64,000 nucleotides of DNA from Mycolicibacterium sp. P9-64 (GCF_008329605.1 NZ_NPKO01000001.1:744001-808000), one strand, 5' to 3'; shown: positions 1 to 8,792, counted from the first letter of the stretch. Program-made: numbers and translations. The notes: a model not told the origin generated them from the sequence alone.

Positions 1-110
1 GGTGCTGGCGGCAGTGAACCCGGAGCCGAGTGGCTGTTGCTTCTGTGTCATGCCTTCAACAACGCCGCGTAGCCGGACGATGCGTGGTTGTGCGTCCGCA
101 TTTTCTGCGC

Positions 111-116
111 GATAGT
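111..116 (+). promoter_or_regulatory. Putative -10 box of the AraC regulator
   Basis: GATAGT lies 6 nt before a GTG at 123, the spacing seen at leaderless mycobacterial genes. It supports the shorter start of the AraC gene rather than the GTG at 30. Confidence 0.4.
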
Positions 117-122
117 TCAGAA

Positions 123-1154
123 GTGTCGACCGATCAGCTCTCCGAGGTGTTGCGGCTGGTCGAGGCGCGCAGTGCGATCGGAGGCGGGTTCGCGGTCGGT
201 GGGAAGTGGACGACGCGGTTCGAGCTCGAGTCGCCGCTGAAGTTCATGGCGATGGTGCGGGGCAGCGCGGCACTGCGCACGAACGGCATCGCGGCGCCGA
301 TCGAACTGGCCATGGGCGACGTCGCCGTTCTGAACAGTCGACGTTGGGCGACGCTGTCGGGCGGGCACGGCGATGGGCTGGCCGCCGAATTCACGATGAC
401 CGAGGCGAACATGTTCCTGGTGGTGGACGGCAGCGACGACGACGTCATCATCGGCGGCCACGTCGACGTCAACCGCGTCGGCACGGAGTTGTTGATCGCC
501 GCGCTACCGCCGGTGGTGCACGTGCGGGGCTCGGGTACTGGGGCGAGCGAAGCGACGGGGGGAACTACTGGGGCGAGCGAAGCGACGGGGGGAGCTACTG
601 GGGCGAGCGAAGCGACGGGGGGAGCTAATGCGGCGCAGCTGCGTGGGCTGATAGAAAGCCTGTACGACGAGGTGACCGCGGATCGAATCGGCGCAGGCTT
701 CGCGATCACTCAACATGCCCAGCTGCTCGTGCTCGCGGTGCTGCGTGCCTACATTGCCCAGGCCGACGAGCTACCCGCGGGCTGGCTGCGGGTGCTCGCC
801 GACGAACGGCTGCGCCCCGCCGTGCGGCTGATGCATGCCGAGCCCGGAAAGCCTTGGCGGTTGGACGAATTGGCGCGCGCGGCGGCGATGTCGCGGACGT
901 CGTTCGCCGAGCGATTCCGGGAGGTGGCGGGCGTGCCGCCGCTGACCTACCTCAACCGCTGGCGGATGCTGTTGGCGCAGCGTGCACTTCGCGACGGCGA
1001 CACTCGCGTCGGACCGTTGGCGATCGAGCTCGGCTATACGTCGGAGAGTGCGTTCAGCAATGCGTTCAAGCGCGAGGTCGGGTTGTCGCCACTGCGCTAC
1101 CGGTCCCGGGTGCGCGATGAATTGTCGGGTCTCGCCGAGTCGGTATCGGTATGA
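123..1154 (+). CDS. AraC-family transcriptional regulator with cupin-type N-terminal domain
   Basis: Cytoplasmic DNA-binding regulator, 343 aa from the GTG at 123; an upstream GTG at 30 is also open. The start at 123 fits the usual N-terminus of this family (STDQLSEVLRLVEAR) and a -10 box 6 nt upstream. The N-terminal half is an AraC cupin_6-type sensor domain and the last ~110 residues carry the two helix-turn-helix motifs (LDELARAAAMSRTSFAERF and GPLAIELGYTSESAFSNAF). Between them a Gly/Ala/Thr-rich insert is encoded by three in-frame 30-bp repeats. The stop overlaps the next start by ATGA, so the PPOX gene is its likely co-transcribed partner. The ligand is unknown. Confidence 0.85.
   Translation: MSTDQLSEVLRLVEARSAIGGGFAVGGKWTTRFELESPLKFMAMVRGSAALRTNGIAAPIELAMGDVAVLNSRRWATLSGGHGDGLAAEFTMTEANMFLVVDGSDDDVIIGGHVDVNRVGTELLIAALPPVVHVRGSGTGASEATGGTTGASEATGGATGASEATGGANAAQLRGLIESLYDEVTADRIGAGFAITQHAQLLVLAVLRAYIAQADELPAGWLRVLADERLRPAVRLMHAEPGKPWRLDELARAAAMSRTSFAERFREVAGVPPLTYLNRWRMLLAQRALRDGDTRVGPLAIELGYTSESAFSNAFKREVGLSPLRYRSRVRDELSGLAESVSV
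541..630 (+). repeat. Three tandem 30-bp repeats inside the AraC gene
   Basis: Three near-identical 30-bp units (541-570, 571-600, 601-630), each starting GGGCGAGCGAAGCGACGGGG, encode TGASEATGG plus Thr or Ala. The period is a multiple of three, so the frame is kept. The same 20-bp core occurs once more at 9704-9724 in a hairpin loop between two unrelated genes. Confidence 0.9.
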
Positions 1155-1645
1155 CGATCACTGGCACCCTCGACACCCGCTTCAGCGAGGCCACCGAGCC
1201 GACCGCGTGGGACGACGCCAACCGGGTGCTCGAAACCGCAGAACTGTATTGGCTCACCACGGTTCGCAAGGACGGCCGACCGCACACCACTCCGCTGGTC
1301 GGTGTGTGGGTCGACCGGTCGTTCGTGTTCTGCACCGGGCCTGCCGAGCAGAAGGCCCGCAACCTCGAGCACCAGACGTCGCTCACCGTCGTCACCGGAG
1401 CGAACACCTGGCAGGCGGGTCTCGACGTCGTCGTCGAGGGCGCGGCCACCCGGGTGACCGGTGCGCAGAATTTGAAGGCGCTGGCCGATGACTACCGGGC
1501 CAAGTACGGCGAGGACTGGGATTTCGCCGTCGACGACGAGGTCTTCGATCCCGGAGGCACCAGCGCAGACGTGTTTCGCGTGACGCCGACCAAGGTGCTG
1601 GCATTCGCGAAGTCGCCGCACGGACAGACCCGCTTCCAGTTCTAA
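1151..1645 (+). CDS. Pyridoxamine 5'-phosphate oxidase (PPOX) family protein
   Basis: 164 aa, the normal size for single-domain split-barrel FMN/F420-binding PPOX proteins. The core strands are recognisable (ELYWLTTVRKDGRPHTTPLVG, shown here as a stretch near residues 31-51, then SFVFCTGPAEQKARNLE). Probably a soluble flavin- or F420-dependent oxidoreductase of unknown substrate. Its ATG overlaps the stop of the upstream AraC gene (ATGA), so the two are likely translationally coupled and the regulator may control it. Confidence 0.8.
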   Translation: MTITGTLDTRFSEATEPTAWDDANRVLETAELYWLTTVRKDGRPHTTPLVGVWVDRSFVFCTGPAEQKARNLEHQTSLTVVTGANTWQAGLDVVVEGAATRVTGAQNLKALADDYRAKYGEDWDFAVDDEVFDPGGTSADVFRVTPTKVLAFAKSPHGQTRFQF

Positions 1646-1663
1646 CCTCACTCGGGCCCCGCG

Positions 1664-3220
1664 TCACGCGGCGTCGCCGTTGTGCTCGGCGTCGTCGTCG
1701 GGGTCGGTACGCATGAGCATGCGCTCGGGGTGATCGTCGGTAGTGGTCCGGGCTGGGCCGGTGTTGAGGCGAGGTGGCGGGATCGGTTCGGCGATGTCGT
1801 CTTTGCCTCGGCGGTTGGTCCAGCCGCCGCGTTCGTCGTTGTGCTGCAGCAGTTTCGGGTCATCGGGTGGCCGCAGCAGCGCCTCGGGGCGGTGGTAGTA
1901 GTTGGTCCGCGCCTGACCGTTGTCCAGGTGTGTTGGCGGGATCCATTCGACCTCGCCGCGATCGTTGATCGTGGTGGTGTAGCCGTCGTCCCGGTCGACC
2001 ATCCGGTTGTCCGGCCCGCAGGCTAGTGCCAGCTCGTCGACGTTGGTGTTGCCGCCATCGATCCAATCGGCGAGGGCGTGATGTACCTGGCAGCCGTAGG
2101 CGCCGACCGTGCAGCACGGTTTGGTGCAGCCGCCGTCGCGAGCGATGAGCATGATGCGCTGCGCTGGTGACGCGGTGCGGCGGGCGCGGAAGAGGTCCAG
2201 CGCTGATCCGGTCGCCCGGTCGAACACCGCGAGGTAGTGGTTGGCGTGTCCGGCAAGGCGAATGACGTCGGCGATCGGCATCAGCGTGCCGCCGCCCGTC
2301 GTGCCAACACCCGCTCTGCTCTCGAGGTCTTGCAGGGTGGTGCGGATGATGATCGACACCGGCAACCCGTTGAGTTGGCCGAGGTCTCCGCTCATCAAGG
2401 CGATCCGCCCGATCGCGACAAGGGCATCGTGCTGGCGTTGCGCCATGGTGCGGTGGTCGTTGTCGATCTGGGCCTGGCTGGGCGTGCCGGACACGCACGG
2501 TTCGGGATCCGCCGGATTGCACATGCCCGGTGCCGCGAACTTCGCGAAGACCGCCTCCCACGTTGCCCGCGCTTCGGGAGTGAGAAAGCCGGTCAGTGAA
2601 CTCGTGCCGTCTCGAGCCTGCTTGCCCATGCTCACCGCGCGCTTGCGGGTGCGTTCGGCGTCGTCCGGTTCGGGGCCGTCCTGATCGAGTAGGAACAACT
2701 CCCGGTCGGCGGCGGACTTGAGTTCCTTGGGCCCCACCCCGACGGCCTTGCTGACCAGATCGACCTCGATTTGGCTGCGGGTGACGGTGTCCACCCATCC
2801 CGGCACGTTCTTCATCGTGTCGCGCAGCACGGTGACGTGTTCACCGTTGATCAATCCCGCGTCCTGCGCGGCGGCAACCGCGGCAAGGACCGGTGCCAAC
2901 GGCTGGCCGGTCAACCCCTGCCGCGGCCCCAATTCGGCAGCCTCGGCTAAACGACGGCCCGCCTCGCCGGTCGAGATGCGCCACCGGGTGGCCAGCACCT
3001 CACGCCAGGACTTGGCGCCCATCTCCCTGGGCGTGGTCTCGATTTGCAGCCGGGCCAGCGTCCGATGCCACTGGGTGGGCAGTTGGCAGGTCAAGTATTC
3101 GAGGTCGTCGCCGACTTCGACCAATTCGGTCTTGGTGAGTGGGTCCATGGAGGCGGCGGCGACCATCGCGTAGCCGGCCCGCATCATCGCGAGCCCCTCA
3201 CGCACCTCCGCCATCGGCAT
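1664..3220 (-). CDS. HNH endonuclease domain protein, DUF222/13E12 repeat family
   Basis: About 518 aa from the ATG at 3220 (MPMAEVREGL); the frame stays open to 3289 but that start would lie upstream of the LexA box. The N-terminal two thirds match DUF222. The C-terminal third has an HNH-type nuclease fold with CTKPCCTVGAYGCQVHHALA, then GGNTNVDELALAC and a DNRM stretch. This is the 13E12-repeat family of mycobacteria, several members of which are induced by DNA damage. A perfect SOS box lies 3 bp before the start codon. No inverted repeats or transposase are seen, so it is treated as a resident gene. The biological role of the family is not settled. Confidence 0.85.
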   Translation of the reverse strand: MPMAEVREGLAMMRAGYAMVAAASMDPLTKTELVEVGDDLEYLTCQLPTQWHRTLARLQIETTPREMGAKSWREVLATRWRISTGEAGRRLAEAAELGPRQGLTGQPLAPVLAAVAAAQDAGLINGEHVTVLRDTMKNVPGWVDTVTRSQIEVDLVSKAVGVGPKELKSAADRELFLLDQDGPEPDDAERTRKRAVSMGKQARDGTSSLTGFLTPEARATWEAVFAKFAAPGMCNPADPEPCVSGTPSQAQIDNDHRTMAQRQHDALVAIGRIALMSGDLGQLNGLPVSIIIRTTLQDLESRAGVGTTGGGTLMPIADVIRLAGHANHYLAVFDRATGSALDLFRARRTASPAQRIMLIARDGGCTKPCCTVGAYGCQVHHALADWIDGGNTNVDELALACGPDNRMVDRDDGYTTTINDRGEVEWIPPTHLDNGQARTNYYHRPEALLRPPDDPKLLQHNDERGGWTNRRGKDDIAEPIPPPRLNTGPARTTTDDHPERMLMRTDPDDDAEHNGDAA

Positions 3221-3223
3221 GCT

Positions 3224-3239
3224 TCGAACATACGTTCGA
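3224..3239 (-). promoter_or_regulatory. LexA (SOS) box upstream of the HNH/DUF222 gene
   Basis: TCGAACATACGTTCGA matches the mycobacterial LexA consensus TCGAAC-N4-GTTCGA at every defined base. It sits 3 bp from the ATG at 3220, so LexA would block transcription until DNA damage. Confidence 0.85.
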
Positions 3240-3314
3240 CCACTGACAAACAAGCCGCGTTTGTGACAGCTGAAACCAAAGTGACACAAGAGATTCCAGG
3301 GCGGTGCTGTACCA

Positions 3315-4229
3315 CTAGAAGTAGCGGGGAAACTCCGACCAATCGGGGGCGCGCTTCTCCAGGAATGCGTCTCGACCCTCGACCGCCTCGTCGGTCATGT
3401 AGGCCAGACGTGTTGCCTCACCGGCAAACACCTGCTGGCCGACAAGGCCGTCGTCGAGCATGTTGAAGGCGAACTTCAACATCCGGATGGCCTGCGGCGA
3501 CTTGCCGTTGATCTCCTTGGCCCATTGCAGCGCAACGGTTTCCAGCTCGGCATGGTCGACGACCTCGTTGACCGCACCCATCGCGTGCATCTGCTCGGCG
3601 GTGTAGGGCCTTCCGAGGAAGAAGATCTCACGGGCGAACTTCTGCCCGGCCTGACGGGCCAGATACGCGCTGCCGTAGCCGGCGTCGAAGCTCCCGACGT
3701 CGGCATCGGTCTGCTTGAACCGGGCATGCTCACGGCTGGCCAGCGTCAGGTCGCACACCACGTGCAGGCTGTGCCCGCCGCCCGCGGCCCACCCGTTGAC
3801 GAGGCAGATCACGGGCTTGGGCATGAACCGGATCAACCGCTGCACCTCGAGGATGTGCAGACGGCCCGCCTGCGCGGGGTCCACGGTGTCGGCCGTCTCG
3901 CCCGACGCGTACTGGTAGCCGGTGCGGCCACGGATGCGTTGGTCGCCACCGGAGCAGAACGCCCAGCCGCCGTCCTTGGGGGACGGCCCGTTGCCGGTGA
4001 GCAGGATGACGCCGACGTCCGACGACATGCGAGCGTGGTCGAGGACGCGGTACAGCTCGTCGACGGTGTGCGGCCGGAACGCGTTGCGCACCTCTGGCCG
4101 GTCGAACGCGATCCGGACCGTGGGCTGCTTGACACCGTCGACGACATGGCGGTGATAGGTGATGTCGGTCAGGTCGAAGCCCGCGACGGGCTGCCACAGC
4201 GACGGGTCGAACGGGTTCGCATCACTCAC
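3315..4229 (-). CDS. menB: 1,4-dihydroxy-2-naphthoyl-CoA synthase (MenB)
   Basis: Crotonase-fold enzyme closing the second ring of menaquinone: o-succinylbenzoyl-CoA to 1,4-dihydroxy-2-naphthoyl-CoA. At 304 aa it has the family length. Visible signatures are AFRPHTVDEL, FCSGGDQRIRGRTGY, the oxyanion-hole loop CLVNGWAAGGGHSLHVVCD, and SFDAGYGSAYLAR with the conserved Asp. It ends FPRYF as in MenB proteins. It reads away from menC and menD but belongs to the same men cluster, as at Rv0548c in M. tuberculosis. The HNH gene follows it on the same strand. Confidence 0.95.
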   Translation of the reverse strand: MSDANPFDPSLWQPVAGFDLTDITYHRHVVDGVKQPTVRIAFDRPEVRNAFRPHTVDELYRVLDHARMSSDVGVILLTGNGPSPKDGGWAFCSGGDQRIRGRTGYQYASGETADTVDPAQAGRLHILEVQRLIRFMPKPVICLVNGWAAGGGHSLHVVCDLTLASREHARFKQTDADVGSFDAGYGSAYLARQAGQKFAREIFFLGRPYTAEQMHAMGAVNEVVDHAELETVALQWAKEINGKSPQAIRMLKFAFNMLDDGLVGQQVFAGEATRLAYMTDEAVEGRDAFLEKRAPDWSEFPRYF

Positions 4230-4334
4230 CTGATTGACTGTAGAGAAGGGCCTCGCGGTGTTTCACAGTGACTGCCCAGGGGTATCAGGTCCCGCGACAG
4301 TGCGCGTCTCGCGCCATGAACAGAGAGGGCCACC

Positions 4335-4610
4335 ATGAAGCGGTCAGCAGGCGTGTTGTTTTCGGGTTTGGTCGCAGGTGTGCTGCTCGTCGGTTGCTCG
4401 CCATCCGTCACGGGCGGCGATACCGCGTGCAAGGACTTCGTCGGGGCCGACGAGAAGACGCAGAACGAAGCGGTCGCCAAGATGTTGAAGGACGAAAAGG
4501 GCCAAGAACCAGCCACGCTTGAGACCACGGGGACCCGGATCTCAGTGGTGGCGTTCTGCCAGACCGCAGGCAAGCAGGACAGCAAGATCAAGGAAGCGCC
4601 GCACCTGTAA
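4335..4610 (+). CDS. Small putative lipoprotein
   Basis: 91 aa with a lipoprotein signal peptide (MKRSAGVLFSGLVAGVLLVGC, lipidation predicted at Cys21) and a short mature part with two further cysteines (DTACKDF and VVAFCQT). It is divergent from menB and ends 3 bp before the convergent deazaflavin-dependent protein gene. I do not recognise a named domain; small Mycobacterium lipoproteins with two Cys are common. A purine-rich GAGAGG stretch lies upstream of the ATG. Confidence 0.7.
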   Translation: MKRSAGVLFSGLVAGVLLVGCSPSVTGGDTACKDFVGADEKTQNEAVAKMLKDEKGQEPATLETTGTRISVVAFCQTAGKQDSKIKEAPHL

Positions 4611-4613
4611 GGG

Positions 4614-5069
4614 TCACGCCGGGTCGAACCGGAACACCGCGCAACGCCCGGCGAGTGCCTCGAACTCGTCGGGCGTTCCGTGTGTGACCAGCCCGGAACG
4701 CTTCATGAAGCTGACGCCGGTCGGGACGAGCGTCGGGAATTGCCGAAGCAGCGGGCGGGCTTCGTCGGCGGTGAGCTCGACCATCCGCACGGTCTCGGAC
4801 TTCTTGCCCGCAGTCAGCGTCGCGGTGTCCGCGGCGCGGGCGTTGCGCTCCCAGTCCGCGCCGGGAAAGCCGGCCACGACGTAGCGCAGGTCGCCGACGT
4901 ACATCGGCGTGATCGGCGTCGAGCGCGGCTGACCCGACTTGCGGCCGGGCACCGTCAGCACGACCGGCCCCTCCTTGCCCGAAATGGGCAGTCCGAGTTT
5001 CAGCATCAGCATGAACACCTTGTTCATCGGCTTGAGCCAGAACGGCGGTTTGATGTTCGCATCGGCCAT
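4614..5069 (-). CDS. Deazaflavin (F420)-dependent nitroreductase family protein
   Basis: 151 aa, typical of the Ddn/FDOR-A split-barrel family. The characteristic VVLTVPGRKSGQPRSTPI with the GRKSG motif and the downstream YVVAGFPGADWERNARA stretch are present. Such proteins use reduced F420 to reduce quinones, enones or nitro compounds, often at the membrane; the substrate here is unknown. Third gene of a minus-strand run after the sigma factor and HAD genes, separated from the HAD stop by 9 bp. Confidence 0.85.
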   Translation of the reverse strand: MADANIKPPFWLKPMNKVFMLMLKLGLPISGKEGPVVLTVPGRKSGQPRSTPITPMYVGDLRYVVAGFPGADWERNARAADTATLTAGKKSETVRMVELTADEARPLLRQFPTLVPTGVSFMKRSGLVTHGTPDEFEALAGRCAVFRFDPA

Positions 5070-5078
5070 CTTTCGAGC

Positions 5079-5765
5079 CTAAACCGAGATGTCGTTGGCC
5101 TTCAGTGCCTTGATCAATGCATCCGGGCGCCGGACGGTCGGAAGGGGGTCGACGAGCGCGAACCGGCACCCGACGTCCCGTGCGCCGCCGTCGGCCTCCT
5201 CGCTGTCGCCGATCATCAGCGCGTCGGCGGCATCGACGCCGAGTCGCGCCAACGCCGTCTCGAAGATCTCGGGCGTGGGCTTGATCGCGCCGACCTCGAA
5301 CGACAGCACGAACTCGGTGACGTCATCGGCGGCATCGATGGCGTCGAACGCGGGCCGCACGTCGAACGCGATGTTCGACACCACCGCGGTCGCAATGCCC
5401 TGTCGGCGCAGGCCCGCCAGCACCATCGCGGTGTCGGGATAGGGCGTCCATGACGACGGGTGCACCACGCGGTCGTACAGCGCCTCGGCGTGATGGTCGG
5501 CCAGACCCGACTCGCGCAGCACGTGCAGGTACGCCTCGCGATGCAGGTGCGGAGCCAGGTCGCGGTTGACCCAGGCCTGATATGTCTGCTCGTCCATCTC
5601 GACTGACCGCCCAGTCGGCGCCGTCAGCCGCCGCATCAGCTCGGCCTGAACGTGACCGTCGACGGCTCGGTCGTCGACGTGCATTCCGGCGAACCAGCTG
5701 TCGGACTCCTCGAGCCGGAACAGCGTCCCCGAGTAGTCGAACAGCACTGCGCGCAGCGTCGTCAT
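5079..5765 (-). CDS. HAD-family hydrolase
   Basis: 228 aa haloacid dehalogenase-like phosphatase. Motif I is FDYSGTLF, with Ser in place of the usual Gly after the second Asp position; motif II is TAVVSNIAFD, the Lys is in GAIKPTPEIF, and motif IV is ALMIGDSEEAD. The substrate is unknown. The start overlaps the stop of the sigma factor gene by 1 nt (TGATG on the minus strand), so the two are probably translated together. Confidence 0.85.
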   Translation of the reverse strand: MTTLRAVLFDYSGTLFRLEESDSWFAGMHVDDRAVDGHVQAELMRRLTAPTGRSVEMDEQTYQAWVNRDLAPHLHREAYLHVLRESGLADHHAEALYDRVVHPSSWTPYPDTAMVLAGLRRQGIATAVVSNIAFDVRPAFDAIDAADDVTEFVLSFEVGAIKPTPEIFETALARLGVDAADALMIGDSEEADGGARDVGCRFALVDPLPTVRRPDALIKALKANDISV

Positions 5766-7030
5766 CAGATCTTCTCCCTGGCTTGGGCGGCCTTGCCCGC
5801 CAACACTTCACGTTCGAGGCCGTTGCCGGCCATCTCCGCAGCGGCGTCGAACTCGGCTGCGGCCTCCGCTCGTCGGCCCACGCGCACCAGCAGTTCGCCA
5901 CGCACGCTGGGAAGCAGGTAGGAACCGTCCAGCCCGGTGATCTCGTCGACGATCGCGAGTGCGTCTGCTGGGCTCGAGGCCATGGCGACCGCGACCGCGC
6001 GGTTCAGCTCGACCACCGGGGACGGCGAGATCTTGAGCAGCCCGTCGTACAGCGCGACGATGCGCTTCCAATCGGTATCGGCGGCCGTCGGCGAGACGGC
6101 GTGGCATTCGGCCAGTGCCGCCTGCAGCCCGTAGGGGCCCCATCCGATCCCGTTGCGCTGCAACGTCTCCGCGGCACGCGCGAGGGCGGCGACACCGCGC
6201 CTGATCTGGGCGCGATCCCACTTCGTCCGGTCTTGGTCCTCCAGCATGACCGGTTGCCCGTTGGCGTCGGTGCGGGCCGCGAAGCGCGATGACTGGAATT
6301 CCATCAGCGCGACGAGCCCGTGCACTTCGGCCTGGTCGGGGATGAGCGCGGCAAGAACCCGGCCCAACCGCAGTGCCTCCGTGCACAATTCGGTGCGAAT
6401 CCAGCGCTGCCCCGACGACGCCGAGTAGCCCTCGTTGTAGATCAGGTAGATCACGTTGAGTACCGCCGACAGCCGTTGCGGGTACTCGCCAACGTCGGGC
6501 ACCTCGAACGGCACGCCCGCATCGCCGAGTGTCTTCTTGGCCCGCACGATGCGCTGCGCGATCGTCGCCTTGGGGGCGAGGAACGCCCTCGCGATCTCCT
6601 CGGTGGTCAAACCGCCAACCACTCGCAGCGTCAACGCGATCTGGTTCTCCCTGGTCAGCACGGGGTGTGCCGAGATGAAGATCAGCCGGAGCACGTCGTC
6701 GTCGATGCGGTCGGGGTCCCACGCGTTCGCCATCGGGTCGGAGTCGTGGACTTCTAGTTCGTGGGCCAGCGTCGTGTACTTGGCGTCGAGGCGGTCCTGG
6801 CGGCGCCAATGGTCGATCGCCTTGCGCTTGGCGACGGTGGTCAGCCATGCGCCGGCATTGCGCGGCACGCCCGTCGTCGGCCACTGCTCGAGTGCGTCGA
6901 CGAGTGCGTCGGCCGCCAGGTCCTCGGCCAGCCCGATGTCGCCGGTGGCGCGGGTGAGCGTCGCGACGATCTTCGCCGCCTCCATCCGCCAGACGGCGTC
7001 GACCGTCTGCTGGATGTCGGCTGTGGGCAC
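5765..7030 (-). CDS. ECF sigma factor, ECF42 (DUF6596) type
   Basis: About 421 aa from the GTG at 7030 (VPTADIQQTVDAVWRMEAAK); the frame is open to 7078 but that part is translated tandem repeat. Residues ~1-190 hold sigma region 2 (GDIGLAEDLAADALVDALEQW) and region 4 (LTLRVVGGLTTEEIARAFL). After that comes the long C-terminal extension with DUF6596 (VIYLIYNEGYSASSG) and TPR-like helices that marks ECF42. The group has no anti-sigma factor in the usual sense and is usually linked to DGPF/YCII genes. Here such a gene lies 2.7 kb away with a fitting promoter. It heads an operon with the HAD and F420-type genes. Confidence 0.88.
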   Translation of the reverse strand: MPTADIQQTVDAVWRMEAAKIVATLTRATGDIGLAEDLAADALVDALEQWPTTGVPRNAGAWLTTVAKRKAIDHWRRQDRLDAKYTTLAHELEVHDSDPMANAWDPDRIDDDVLRLIFISAHPVLTRENQIALTLRVVGGLTTEEIARAFLAPKATIAQRIVRAKKTLGDAGVPFEVPDVGEYPQRLSAVLNVIYLIYNEGYSASSGQRWIRTELCTEALRLGRVLAALIPDQAEVHGLVALMEFQSSRFAARTDANGQPVMLEDQDRTKWDRAQIRRGVAALARAAETLQRNGIGWGPYGLQAALAECHAVSPTAADTDWKRIVALYDGLLKISPSPVVELNRAVAVAMASSPADALAIVDEITGLDGSYLLPSVRGELLVRVGRRAEAAAEFDAAAEMAGNGLEREVLAGKAAQAREKI

Positions 7031-7040
7031 GACCCCATTG

Positions 7041-7087
7041 TCCCCACCCCGCCGAGTCCCACCCCGGCCGAGTCCCACCCCGCCGAG
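7041..7087. repeat. Three 15-16 bp tandem repeats before the sigma factor gene
   Basis: Units at 7041-7056, 7057-7072 and 7073-7087 read T(C)CCCACCCCG(G)CCGAG. They lie 11-57 bp upstream of the sigma gene's GTG start, in its leader or promoter. Confidence 0.8.
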
Positions 7088-7140
7088 CGCGCGTGTCTGC
7101 GGGCGACACGCCGCGACGTATCCCGACTTTGCGCGCGCTC
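7085..7140. repeat. Nested inverted repeats between fadD8 and the sigma gene
   Basis: Outer arms GAGCGCGC (7085-7092) and GCGCGCTC (7133-7140) enclose an inner hairpin CGTGTC/GACACG (7092-7097, 7105-7110). The outer and inner arms share base 7092. This may be a terminator or structured element after fadD8; no T-run follows. Confidence 0.5.
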
Positions 7141-7150
7141 GCGGAGGGGC

Positions 7151-8785
7151 TCAGCCGACGCTGCGGCCCGCGCCCGCCCAGAACTGCGCACGCACGGCCT
7201 TCTTGTCCGGCTTGCCGAGCGCCGTCACCGGCACCGAGTCGACGACGATCACCTGCTTGGGCGATTGCACCGAGCCCTTGCGGTCCTTGACGGCGGACTG
7301 GATCTCGGCGGTCATGGCGGCGACGGACGCCTCGTCGGTCGGCGCGTCGGGCCGAAGCACCACCACGGCCGTCACCGCCTCGCCCCACTTCTCGTCCGGT
7401 GTGCCGATGACGCACACCTGCGCGATCGAAGGATGTTCGGCGACAACGTCTTCCACCTCACGGGGGAATACGTTGAACCCGCCGGTGACGATCATGTCCT
7501 TGGTCCGATCCACGATGTACCAGAAGCCGTCCTCGTCCTCGCGGGCCAGGTCACCGGTGTGCATCCAGCCGTCACGAAAGGTCTCCGCGGTCGCGTCGGG
7601 TAGCTTCCAGTAGCCACCGCACAACAGCGGGCCGGACACGCAGATCTCGCCGACCTCGCCCTGCGCGACGGGGTTGCCGTCCTCGCCGAGCAGGGCCGTA
7701 CGCGCGAACAGCGTGGGCCGTCCGCAGGAGGTCAGCCGCTTCTCGTCGTGGTCGCCCTTGGCCAGGTACGAGATCACCATCGGCGCTTCGGACTGCCCGT
7801 AGTACTGGGCGAAGATCGGGCCGAACCGGTCGATCGCCTCCTTCAGCCGCACCGGGTTCATCGCCGAGGCGCCGTAGTAGACGGTCTCCAACGACGACAG
7901 GTCGCGGGTATGCGAATCGGGGTGGTCCATCAACGCGTAGATCATCGACGGCACCAACATCGTCGACGAGATCTTCTGCTCCTCGATCACGCGCAGGACC
8001 TCGGCGGGATCGAACTTCGTCAGCACGATGAGTTCGCCGCCCTTGACGATCACCGGGGTGAAGAACGCCGCGCCCGCATGTGACAGCGGCGTGCACATCA
8101 GGAATCGCGGATTCTTCGGCCACTCCCACTCGGCGAGCTGCGCGGTGGTCATGGTGGTGATCGACTGCGTCGTCCCCATGACGCCCTTGGGCCTGCCCGT
8201 GGTGCCCCCGGTGTAGGTCATGCCCCCGATGTGGTCGGGAGGAAGGTCCGCCGCGCGCAACGGCTGCGGCTCGTACTTCGCCGCCTCGGCGGCCAGGTCG
8301 ACGGCCACCCCTGCCAGGGCCTCTGGCACGGGGCCGATGGTCAGGATCTGCTTGAGCGAGGGCACCTTCTCGAGCAGACCCAGCGCCCGTTCGACGAACA
8401 TCGGGGTGGGATCGATGATCAACGACGTCACCTCGGCGTCGGACAGCACGAAGGCGTGATCGTCCAGCGAGCCGAGAGGGTGTAGTGCCGTTCGGCGATA
8501 ACCCTGCGTCTGTCCGGCGCCGATGATCAGGATCACCTCGGGCCGGTTCAGCGCCAACAGGCCCGTGGCCTCGCCCGTGCCTGCGCCGAGCGCCTCGAAC
8601 GCCTGAATGTACTGGCTGATGCGTTCTGCCAGCTGTCCGCCGGTCAGCGTGGTGTCCCCGAGGAACAGCACCGGTCGGTCCTTATGGCGCTTCAGCGCGC
8701 TCACCGTGATGTGCCCGGAGTGGATCGGATGGCGCAGTAGGTCCTCCGATGAGCGCTCGCGCGAAGAGGCAACGACTTGGGTCAT
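7151..8785 (-). CDS. fadD8: Acyl-CoA synthetase, FadD8-like
   Basis: 544 aa adenylate-forming enzyme that activates a carboxylic acid to an acyl-CoA with ATP. Motifs are the P-loop-like MTYTGGTTGRPKGVMG, YYGQSEAP, GWMHTGDLAREDEDG and a C-terminal KPDKKAVR lysine region. The ATG at 8785 (MTQVVASSRERSSEDLL) is chosen over the far upstream start because a -10 box TAGTCT on the minus strand (8793-8798) leaves 7 nt to it. A perfect KstR-type operator overlaps that promoter. The position matches Rv0551c. The natural substrate is not shown; a steroid or fatty acid fits the operator better than a men intermediate. Confidence 0.85.
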   Translation of the reverse strand: MTQVVASSRERSSEDLLRHPIHSGHITVSALKRHKDRPVLFLGDTTLTGGQLAERISQYIQAFEALGAGTGEATGLLALNRPEVILIIGAGQTQGYRRTALHPLGSLDDHAFVLSDAEVTSLIIDPTPMFVERALGLLEKVPSLKQILTIGPVPEALAGVAVDLAAEAAKYEPQPLRAADLPPDHIGGMTYTGGTTGRPKGVMGTTQSITTMTTAQLAEWEWPKNPRFLMCTPLSHAGAAFFTPVIVKGGELIVLTKFDPAEVLRVIEEQKISSTMLVPSMIYALMDHPDSHTRDLSSLETVYYGASAMNPVRLKEAIDRFGPIFAQYYGQSEAPMVISYLAKGDHDEKRLTSCGRPTLFARTALLGEDGNPVAQGEVGEICVSGPLLCGGYWKLPDATAETFRDGWMHTGDLAREDEDGFWYIVDRTKDMIVTGGFNVFPREVEDVVAEHPSIAQVCVIGTPDEKWGEAVTAVVVLRPDAPTDEASVAAMTAEIQSAVKDRKGSVQSPKQVIVVDSVPVTALGKPDKKAVRAQFWAGAGRSVG

Positions 8786-8792
8786 ACAAGAC

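Noticed and set aside
541..630. Tandem repeats as a CRISPR array
   Set aside because: The units are contiguous without spacers and stay in frame inside a gene.
1664..3220. HNH/DUF222 gene as a mobile element
   Set aside because: No terminal inverted repeats, target duplication or transposase; a LexA box indicates a regulated chromosomal gene.
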